Below are positions 35,518-43,798 of a DNA stretch of 43,798 nt, one piece after another. The stretch comes from Pelargonium cotyledonis (taxonomy: Eukaryota > Streptophyta > Magnoliopsida > Geraniales > Geraniaceae). The stretch spans positions 1 through 43,798 of the forward strand of contig JAYMTA010000085.1 of the NCBI GenBank assembly GCA_036897625.1, in the 5' to 3' direction. The stretch's first letter is position 1. Every line of letters begins with the position of its first letter. A program made the translations under genes and the position numbers. The notes beneath the pieces are model-generated. The model ran no database searches. It was not told where the DNA came from and was given only the letters and a program-made list of their open reading frames with translations.

Positions 35518-35778
35518 CACTACAAGAAAAGTCTTATCATGAACGGAATTAGTTACAGTTCTAAAATCTTCGCTCATCATCGACGATAATAACGATCAAA
35601 CCGTCGGTAATTTAAGCGGGAACCATGATACCTTTATTTTTTTCCGCGAAAACCTCAGCGATGGGAAAATCGCCATTGATTTTGTCGGCAGAGATATCAG
35701 TGGAACGGCGTCGTTTTCGTTTAGAGTTTTTTTAATCAGCGACGAAATTTTCATAGTTGTTAGCCCATTTTCTTGTAG
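35518..35778. mobile_element. Small non-autonomous CACTA element
   Basis: CACTACAAGAAAA at the left (35518-35530) and TTTTCTTGTAG at the right (35768-35778) are inverted termini of the CACTA/CMC superfamily. The right end lacks the expected final TG. The interior has repeated CGTCGG/GCGACG-type words and no transposase. Confidence 0.75.
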
Positions 35779-36651
35779 ATTAGAAACCTTTTCGCAATCA
35801 AATTTAATTAATCCTTCCAAGGATCATAAACCTAGACTCAACTCTTCACCCCTAACTCAGTAGAATTGATATTAGAATCTCATCTCACATAATTTTTTTA
35901 ATAAATTATGATATGCTCTTATTATTTTTTTTCAATATTCAACGCATCAAGTATTTATTTTTTTTTAATGAAATATGGTATTTTTAAAAATTAATCAAAT
36001 GCATGAAATAAAAATTAAAAATATTTTAATATGGTATAAAATGCTCATAAAATGAGTTAACCGAACAACCCATGTATCAAATTAGAAAAACATCCAAAAA
36101 AAGCCTAGGGTATAAAACTGAAATTATAAGGTCTACCATAAAGTAGAAAACTGTAAGTCACCCCAATTATAAAAAGTAAAAGGTGCAGGTGCAATCCCTT
36201 CAATATAGCGCTGACAATTTGAATCCAAACTTGCAAACACTTGTAATTCAATCCGTCTTTTAATTTTTTTATCCGGTCCGACCAACTTTTTCAAGTCAGG
36301 TCAAATAAAGTTAAATCGCATGAGTTTACACATTTTATGTCTACTAATCGAAACCAAACCGAAATGGCCACCTCTACTCTAATTTCTATTGTTTCACCTC
36401 CAAAGTTTCAAATAGCAAGAGGAAACAACATAGAAGTTTCTCAACAACCTGCAAAGAAACAAGGAGCAAACAATGGAGGAAAGTTCCTAACTCTTCAACA
36501 CTGATAAGAACAGCCAGTGGTATCTCAACTTCAAGTATCCAACTTATAAAAGGACCCATTGCTTGTGACATATAGGTCAGTGCAGTACAAGAAACTGATC
36601 ATAACACAAAAACAAGTTTTGATCAATTAGCATATTATTGTTCATCAAGTA
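35779..36651. other. Intergenic DNA and promoter of the VOC gene
   Basis: AT-rich with no gene seen. TATAAAA at 36545-36551, about 100 bp before the ATG of the glyoxalase-like gene, is a plausible TATA box. Confidence 0.5.
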
Positions 36652-37443
36652 ATGGAGATTCAACAAGCTGGAAGCTTTGAGGCCTTGCCCAATTTGCTCT
36701 CCCTCAACCATGTGTCTCTGCTGTGTAGATCTGTGTATGATTCTTTGAGGTTCTATGAGGATGTGCTTGGCTTTGTTTCCATCAAGAGACCCTCTTCTTT
36801 CAACTTCACTGGAGCATGGTCAGTCATTTTCTGTGCACTTAAGTGTTTTCTTATTTTCAATGTTTTTCGTGTCGTTAATTATAATATTTGGAAATCGTAC
36901 GTGAGTGTGACTAGTGTTTGAATGTTATATAGGCTCTACAATTATGGAATCGGGATACATTTGATTGAGAACCCAAACATCGACGAGTTTGACACGGTCA
37001 ACGAACCTCGACCCATCAATCCCAAGGACAATCACATCTCCTTCCAAGTAAGATTCATATTCATGCACATATGCAACATCAGTTGTAGACACGTGCACAC
37101 ACGTGCATATACGTGACTAACAACATTGATTAATTATACGTGCGTGTTTTATAATCACCAGTGCAGCAACGTTGGACTGGTGATGAGGAGGCTGGAAGAG
37201 ATGGGGATGAAATATGTGACCGCCCTAGTTGAAGATGGAGGGAACAAGGTCGAACAAGTGTTCTTCCACGACCCGGATGGTTACATGGTGGAGCTATGCA
37301 ACTGCGAAAACATCCCGATTATTCCACTTGGAGCCTGCGCTTTCAAGCCGCTCGTGGCGGCGGCGCCGACCAAATGCGGACTTGTGATGGAGACCATGAT
37401 GATGGAGAGCTTCAGCATGGACATGATGAACTTCTCATTCTAG
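36652..37443 (+). CDS. Glyoxalase I-like / VOC superfamily protein
   Basis: Three exons (36652-36818, 36933-37047, 37162-37443) give 187 aa with a single vicinal-oxygen-chelate fold. Paired beta-alpha-beta modules begin at NHVSLLCRSVYDSLRFYEDV and DNHISFQCSNVGLVMRRL. The four expected metal ligands are present by alignment to glyoxalase I: H20, E68 (IHLIEN), H90 (DNHISF) and E138 (GYMVEL). It belongs to the plant lactoylglutathione-lyase/glyoxalase family, which includes stress-induced small cytosolic proteins; not all are active on methylglyoxal-glutathione adducts, so the substrate is uncertain. A TATA box lies about 100 bp upstream. The C-terminal tail is Met-rich (ETMMMESFSMDMMNFSF). Acceptor choice at 37162 restores FQ-CSNVG. 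No lesion. Confidence 0.9.
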
Positions 37444-38266
37444 GGTTGCAAAAGTGCAACACATTAATGATATATATATCATCAAGAAAGTAATTACAAG
37501 ATAATAAGTTCGTTTTCATTGTTAAAAATGAACATTGTTGTGTTTTGCATGAAACTGCAAATATTTGTATGGTATTTTAATTAATTTATAGTAATGTCAT
37601 TTCATTGAGATGATCAGTTGGTATTGCTCGTGTGTATTAATGTTATGGGATTGGATACTTTGTTGTATTGTTCAACAAATTTGATTGTACTGTGAATTTG
37701 GCTTGAAAAAATAATGAAAAAAGTCCATAATGACCATGTACTATATACATCAGTTTAGTTACTGAACTTTCATTTGTACATGCTCGTGCATGTGTTTTCT
37801 CGTGCAACTGAAAAGATGTCCTACTTGCTCTCTTGTTAGACATGATTTGTTAACTATATCATTTTATTTTTTAATCTAATGAACAATTATATTATTAACA
37901 TATAAAAACACAAATACCCATTTCATATGAAAAAATAAAATAATAAACTGTTTCCACTTCCTAAATATTTTCATCAGTTTTTAGTTTTTACAAAGTTTAG
38001 GAATGTTGAAGAAGATCTCAGAATCCAGAGTGGAACATCCACTTATATATATATATATATTCTAGAATCCATTATCTTCTTTCTGTAGTACTGATAATCA
38101 TATCACATAGTTAGAATTTTTTTATTATACAATATGGCATTGTAGTGGAAGCTCCAATCCACCTCAGACTCAGCTCCTCCAACCAAACCTTAGTTGGTAC
38201 CAATAATTAACGTCACACTTACATAAGCCATTTTATTGATGATGTCTACAAAAATAATACGATATA
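37444..38266. other. Intergenic DNA
   Basis: The 3' UTR of the VOC gene, then AT-rich DNA with an (AT)n run near 38044-38060. No gene was seen. Confidence 0.4.
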
Positions 38267-38485
38267 ACCAACGGGTAGTGGTGCAGTTGGCAACACCGGT
38301 TGTGTGAATGGGAAGAACGTTTGCGTTCGATCTTCACTCAACATACCCATGGGCAGAGGTGAGGAACTTTAACTGTGACTAAGCCTCGAATTAATGAGAT
38401 TAGTCTGGGTGTGGTAAAACGACTTAAAAGTGTCAACCGCCAATGATATGGGCCCTTTCAAGATACCCATGGTTAAATACCTAAA
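38267..38485 (+). mobile_element. tRNA-derived SINE (second family)
   Basis: A box A-like TAGTGGTGCAGTTGGCAACA and a box B-like GCGTTCGATCTTC are followed by a GTCTGGGTGTGGTAAAACG body. The near-identical 17-bp flanks AAAAATAATACGAYATA at 38250-38266 and 38486-38502 form the target duplication. Confidence 0.85.
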
Positions 38486-38622
38486 AAAAATAATACGACA
38501 TATTGTGACTAACGTAACCGGTTGAATGAGTTAAATTAAAAAAAAAACAATACGGGATAAAACAAAGCAAAACTAGTGTCCAAAAATGCATATAATGGGA
38601 GTCTCTTGAGCATTTTGCTTCT

Positions 38623-38815
38623 ATGGAGAAGAGCAAATCATTTTCCGGCTACTCAACACCCTACTCCGATGTCCGGTCGGGGTTCGAGGACCGCCACAAA
38701 TCTCGAGACCAAGAGGAGGAAGAGAGTGGCATCATATAACATGTATACTATGGAAGGTAAGCTCAAATCATCTCTCCGGAACAGCTTCAAGTGGATCAAG
38801 AACAAGTTCACCTAA
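38623..38815 (+). pseudogene. DUF3511 protein gene with a frameshift
   Basis: ATG at 38623 opens MEKSKSFSGYSTPYSDV...GFEDRHKS, the usual start of one DUF3511 subgroup, but this frame ends at a TAA shortly after SGII. The DUF3511 core RRKRVASYNMYTMEGKLKSS...SFKWIKNKF lies in the next frame and ends at TAA 38813-38815. Going from first to second frame needs one base too many (or two missing), somewhere around 38690-38715. A start at ATG 38669 would give only a 48-aa protein with the core. The function of the family is unknown. Either a pseudogene or a sequence error. Confidence 0.75.
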
Positions 38816-39729
38816 GATTTTGGTGACGATAATTGATTAACAATATATCTGTCTCAAAATAATTGTCCACGTTTTAAAAGAAAAATTGTAAAAAAGTAGA
38901 TAATTATTTTAAAACGGAGGACATAGCTTGGAATAATATATAGCTCATGAGCTAGTCATGTATCATATACAAAATTTCCTTCATATATTCCCATAAATTG
39001 ATCATGGCTCTATGGTTTAGATAGTTTTTGTATTATGTTCTATCCTTGTATCATCCCTATCCATTAGTAATTTTCTTGCACTAAATTTGTGCAACCTAGG
39101 ATTCCATGATCATGCATATTGTACAAAAATAACAACGCAATACTAAGCACTTGTTTGGTAACACTAATGTCTCTTTATAGGATCGGAGAAATATACTAGA
39201 TTGTTCGGTAAAATGATAAAACCTATTGTAGGGGTCCTTTAAGGTACTGATTCCTGCAGGAGCTCAATGCCTCCAGTGTGATAGTTAACATATAAATTAC
39301 CTTATGAACTACGAAATGCTAGTTGTTGTTTATGCAAATGAGGTCAACCTAATTTGTCGATGAGTTCAACCGAATATGGTTTGTTATACTAGTTTAAATT
39401 GATGCACATATTAACTATAACTTACTATGGTCAACATATATTAAACATATTATAATACAGTGATTAATATTATTAAGTTATTTTTTTAATACTCCATGCC
39501 CATTTTGATAATTTTAACAATCCATATCTCCTTACAATTACTTTTCTCCAAATTACATACTAAACATGAAACTCGCAACTACACTTTTTCTGTAGTGCTA
39601 CCAAACCAGGCCTAAACATGTACTATTGATTCGTTTATTTTACCTTGAAAACATGAAATGTGATGTGACCAATGATACATTATAGTTTGAGCTACATAGA
39701 GTTGATTTTTTTTCCCATTTCTCCAAATC
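38816..39729. other. Convergent intergenic region with two MITE-like elements
   Basis: No gene was seen. It contains a short Stowaway-like inverted structure at about 38848-38926 (CTGTCTCAAAATAATTGTCC at left; AATTATTTTAAAACGGAGGA at right) and the MITE at 39147-39612. Confidence 0.5.
39147..39612. mobile_element. Tourist-like MITE
   Basis: GCACTTGTTTGGTAACAC at the left and GGCCTGGTTTGGTAGCAC (reverse complement of the right end) match at 14 of 18 positions. TAA flanks both ends, the usual PIF/Harbinger target duplication. No ORF. Confidence 0.75.
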
Positions 39730-42700
39730 CTAATCTTTATCGAATCCATAGAGCTTGGACACCTTCTCGGGATCAAGGTTTCGGAAATCGATCGTAGACA
39801 TAGACCTTCGAAATTGGGCCGATCCGTTCCCTTTTCGGTGATTGATGATATCTGTAATAGAAGCTTGCAATAGAGTGAAGTTCTGGACGTTTTTCATGGC
39901 ATTAGGATGTGCCTCAGTTTGCGGGAACCGGTTCTGATTCGAGTGAAGCACCGGGGAAAGGGACGATGGCAAGCTGATCTGCTCGAGTCTCGAAGATGGT
40001 TTAAAGCTCGACGAGGCACTGCTGCTCGCACTGTGACCCGTCTCTGAGCTGTGCAACATTGGCTCTGCAATGTTATTCTTGTCCTGTCCAAGAAACACAC
40101 CACAATGTTTATAGAAGAAATGTTAGAATTTGAGGTCCTAGTTTGAGCTATGGGGTGCAATTTTCACCTCTTTAGAATAGTCGAGGTCTAGTTTCATTTC
40201 CTCGGTCTCTTTATCGTCTTCGTTGTCTTGTTTGGCGGGTTTTGCACTTGGCTCTTCGCGGGTTCTTCGAGGTTGCTTTTTCTTCATACTCCTGTGCCTA
40301 AAAAGATTCAAAAGCAATACTTAGGCCTTTTAAACTAAGGGCTTGTTTAGTAACATCACTGAAGAACTGTGAGGAGCAATTTCGACAAGTTAAGTTTCGT
40401 GTAATAGTATGTTCGGATAATAACAACAATAAGAAAGTAACGGTGTTGATGAAGTTACCAAAATGTACATGAAATAGGTAAAAATGGGTAATTAAATTAC
40501 TATAACAAACTAGATTCGACCTACCTTATCTGTAGAAACAACATTTAACAACGGTAACGGATATATGTGTTCTATACTAATAGCTTACTTTTTCCGATCA
40601 ATGGTTACAATTGGCTCATCTTCCTCTTTATTCATCACTGGCAGCTCTGAAATGTCACATGCCAATGGACTTGAACTAAAGAACTGTAATGAAACACACA
40701 TAATCAGGAGAAAATAAGCTTTACAATTCCTGCAAAATCTGAGTGTTGAGAGTCTTGAAATTGTAGTTACTGACTGGGTTTTGCAGAGCAACCGTAGCAG
40801 TGCCGCGGTGTAGAGGGTCGAGTGCAAGAAGTGTGATCAGGAGACCCAACGAAGAAGACGGGAAGTCCCGAAACGCTTCTTGAAAACTTGGTTTGTAGTG
40901 ATGTGGCGGTCGGAAACTTGTTTGCAGCTTCGATCTTTTCCAGTAATCCTCCGAGGGTGAGCCACACAGTTTAAAGATCCTATGAAGCTGCTCAACCTGA
41001 ATGCAAGAAATAAAAAATTGTAGAATTAGGAAATTTCGGTAGGGGAGAGTTGTCCGGGTCCCACAACGCACGTCAAAATGAGCCTTATAATGTGTCACCG
41101 TCTTACAGTGAGCCCACGTGAAAAGAAACTCACACTAGAAGGGCTCACTATAGATGGTGTCAGACGCAAGTCAAAGACATCAACCATGTAAGATTCAAAA
41201 AATAGAAAGCTCGTCACTACAAATAGGCCAATGCAAACAATAAGAAGATAAGGAATAAAACTCTAGAGACTAAGATTATCCCGAGAGGTATCCTAGAATT
41301 AAAACTCTAGTTTCGCAGGTCTCGGGGTGAAGAAAAAGAGGAAGAAGTTCTCGAGGTGTGCAAGAGAGGAGTTGTGGAGGAATCGTACCTCCTTGTGAAC
41401 TTGCTCAATCGTTTTGTTAGTTTGAAACGCATTTTGGAAAAGTACGTTTCATCACATGGATAAAGTCTTGTACTTTTGCATAGAGAATGTTTTCTAACTC
41501 GAACTCTAGCTTTACCATAAAAAATTATGGTATTTGCCTTTTTTTACGCTCATTTTAGTTAAAAAAAATAAAAGATAAACAAAGTACTTATTTAAGAACG
41601 GAGAGAGTACATGACTTTCTTTACCTCAGTTCGGCCAGGCATGATCGGTCTTCCAACGAACATCTCCGCTAACAAGCATCCCGCGCTCCAAAGATCAATC
41701 CCGACTCCATAATCTGTTGAGCCTAACAGTAACTCTGGAGCTCGATACCACAGTGTCACAACTCTGCTCGTCAAAGGACGCTTTTGTTTATTCGGATTGA
41801 AGAAATTCGCAAGCCCGAAATCTGCAATCTTCAGCGTCCCAGTTCTATCTATCAGCAAGTTCGACGCCTTAATGTCCCGATGTAAAATCCCTCGTTCGTG
41901 GCAGTGCTCGAGACCCGAAAGAAGCTGCTGCATATAGCTCTTTACCTGCACTTCCAAGAAGTACCAGAAGAATAAAAAAAAATGTCAATTGCTCAAAATG
42001 TGCAGACAAATGAATGGTTAGCTACCTGTGGCTCGGCGAGTCTCTCGCCTGGGCGAGAGATGATTCGGGTTAGATCCGATAGCATAAAGTCGAAAACCAA
42101 GTAAAGACTGTACTGCATTCTTGAAGTTGCGAGTCCTTCGAGCTTGATGACATTGGGATGATCTAGTTTGTGCAGCATCATGATCTCTCTCGCCATGAAC
42201 TTGATGCTCTCGGGCTCTGATGTGTCGAACCGGACCTTCTTCAATGCAACAATCTTTTTGGTATCCCGGTCTCGAGCTTTGTAGACGTTGCTATAGGTCC
42301 CCTGCCCGATCTGCGCCACAAATAAGTATTAAGAGTTAAGTGAGAGAAACCAACTGTTGATCGAATAACTATTCATGTCTATGGTAACACTATATTAGTG
42401 TGTGTCGGAAGTATTAAGGGTTAAACTAGAGAAACTAATTGTTGACCCGATTCAACTTCTCTATCCAATTCGGGTATGATTTCCTTTACTATATATGAAT
42501 TATGCATGTAAAATTCATAGATTCGCGTGATCATGATAGGATGATCTTGAGTATTCACACGGTCAACCAATAACGAATACACGTAAGTTACATGTACCTT
42601 CGCTAGCTTCTCGTAAGAATCCGCACTCTTCGGGACCAAACCAGCAAGGACATCTTTAGGGATGTTATCAACAAGCCACTTAGGCCACCCATCAATGAGC

Positions 42701-42939
42701 TCATCAGCAGCAATTTTCCTCAGCATGTTCCTCTTGGAACCTCTCTTGCTCCCACCTTCACTTCCATTAGTCTTGTCCCTCTGCCCAGCTTCGTCCCCGA
42801 GCTCCGGCTTGACTCCGGGCTGTTTCAGGGCAGCTGCAGAATTAGCATCTCCCTTAACATGATACCCGTTATCGACTTTGATCTTGTCGAGGCCTCGGGG
42901 AGGCGAGTACATGGAAGCCTTGGCCTGAACACACCCCAT
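39730..42939 (-). CDS. CDK-like Ser/Thr protein kinase, MGC-start (IBS1/At1g54610-like)
   Basis: Seven exons join in phase to 582 aa: 42598-42939, 42026-42310, 41625-41945, 40775-40996, 40589-40683, 40168-40297, 39730-40083. The N-terminus MGCVQAKAS has the Gly2/Cys3 arrangement expected for N-myristoylation and palmitoylation, implying membrane attachment. The kinase domain starts near residue 110: IGQGTYSNVY (115-124), VALK with K138, HRDIKASNLL (D233), DFG (251-253), SRVVTLWYRAPELLLG, DLWSAGCLLAEMFVGRPIMPGR and FKLCGSPSEDYW, all CDK-like. Where CDKs have PSTAIRE it reads ESIKFMAREI, so cyclin partners cannot be assumed. The C-terminal tail is basic, then Ser/Asn-rich, ending KVSKLYGFDKD. 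The group includes IBS1, involved in primed defence and abscisic-acid responses in Arabidopsis. A Stowaway-like end sits in intron 3 near 41600. No lesion. Confidence 0.93.
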
Positions 42940-43798
42940 AGAGCTGTGTTTGAGATGGGAAAAGAAAATGTAGGTTCCGAACAGAAATGGCCGATTGTAC
43001 GAGGATAGAGGCTCCGATGACAACGAGGGACATTAAAGAACATGCTGTGATGTAAAAAAATGGTGGCGTGAGGAACTAACGGATTTGATGTCAGCTATGG
43101 TTTTGATGAACAAGAAATGTGTGGAATGTGGTGAAGATGTCCGCCGTGGTTTGGCCGGCATTGGTTGGAAGTATGGAAAAGGGGTGGAGATGGCCTTTGT
43201 TTGTCTCCGGATTCTCCGCTATAGGGATTGAGGGGGATTGCCCCTTTTCATTCGCTTTTATAGACGTATGTGTTAACAATTAAATGGCACAAGATATGAA
43301 CATTCTTTCGAGGTCTGGCTCGATTTCACGAGCCTAGTCACTAATAAAACACTTAATTCCAAAAAGAGTAGTGTTACAAGTATATCTCAGATACTGTACA
43401 AACTGGTGTGTTAATTAGCGGAGTATGACACATTGGTTATCACATTAATGACTTGAGGTAATCACGATGCGCTACATGTACCATGTATATATCATATATA
43501 TCCGGACTCTATGCTAAAATCTATTTTCAAATACAAAAATATAATATCAAGTTTTGTTGGGCTAAATAGTGTAAGCGTTTTGGATTTTATTTAAAGTCTC
43601 GAATTTGAGCCTCATTGTCGACAACATAAGATGAGATGAAGTTTTAGTAATTAAGCGTGCATGAATATTGAGTTGTCAATAGTTCTTTGTTTAGCCGTAT
43701 TTAACTTGTTAAAATCCGGCCAATAAAAAATAATAAAAGAATTACCAACATCTAATCTAATCTAATATATATATATATATAATAGGAAAGACATGCAC
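42940..43798. other. Kinase gene promoter/5' UTR and flank
   Basis: Presumed 5' UTR and promoter of the minus-strand kinase, then AT-rich DNA ending in TCTAA repeats and an (AT)n run at about 43764-43781. No other gene was seen. Confidence 0.45.

Noticed and set aside
36386..36571. Minus-strand ORF upstream of the VOC gene
   Set aside because: It overlaps the TATA box and 5' UTR of the VOC gene and shows no family motif.
40338..40360. A half MITE terminus (GGGCTTGTTTAGTAACA) in a kinase intron
   Set aside because: No matching opposite end was found, so not annotated as an element.
42662..42862. + strand ORF over the kinase N-terminal exon
   Set aside because: Antisense shadow of the Ser/Lys-rich kinase exon 1.
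43091..43279. Minus-strand ORF upstream of the kinase ATG
   Set aside because: Likely 5' UTR or promoter; no similarity seen and the MGC start is well supported downstream.

Overview
The window is nuclear DNA of a flowering plant. Genes are split by many short AT-rich GT-AG introns, intergenic DNA is AT-rich, and MITEs, tRNA-derived SINEs, a LINE tail and copia debris are scattered through it. Gene content and sequence fit a eudicot; an asterid such as Lamiales is a guess from overall feel, not a demonstration.

Layout. 1-4537 (+): most of a COV1-like (DUF502) membrane protein gene whose reading frame is cut by an in-frame TAA. 5587-10372 (+): a complete 17-exon gene for the large subunit of class Ia ribonucleotide reductase (809 aa), with a canonical E2F site upstream. 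About 11.1-27.0 kb: a gene-poor tandem array of six diverged units, about 3 kb each before insertions. Most of its insertions (LINE, Stowaway MITE, two SINEs, Harbinger-like MITE) can be delimited by target duplications. 27887-28894 (+): an AP2/ERF group X gene with several lesions. 29750-34698 (-): a complete gene for proteasome lid subunit RPN5 (442 aa). 36652-37443 (+): a glyoxalase I/VOC-family gene (187 aa). 38623-38815 (+): a frameshifted DUF3511 gene. 39730-42939 (-): a complete CDK-like kinase gene of the MGC-start, IBS1/At1g54610-like group (582 aa).

Most interesting part. Five of the six array units carry, about 120-220 bp downstream of a TATA box, a predicted RNA foldback. A 15-nt core stem is perfect or nearly perfect in four units and weaker in the fifth, within a longer imperfect stem of about 27 bp; loops diverge more. 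Between units the two arms change in compensating ways (C-G, U.G and U-A at one pair; A-U and G-C at another). Three units also keep a splice-donor-like site after the hairpin. This looks like a lineage-specific tandem cluster of MIRNA-like or hairpin-siRNA genes. Small-RNA data would be needed to prove it.

The protein genes are unrelated housekeeping, signalling and regulatory genes and form no operon-like unit. Three of seven (COV1-like, ERF, DUF3511) carry reading-frame lesions, so either local gene decay or assembly errors should be considered.
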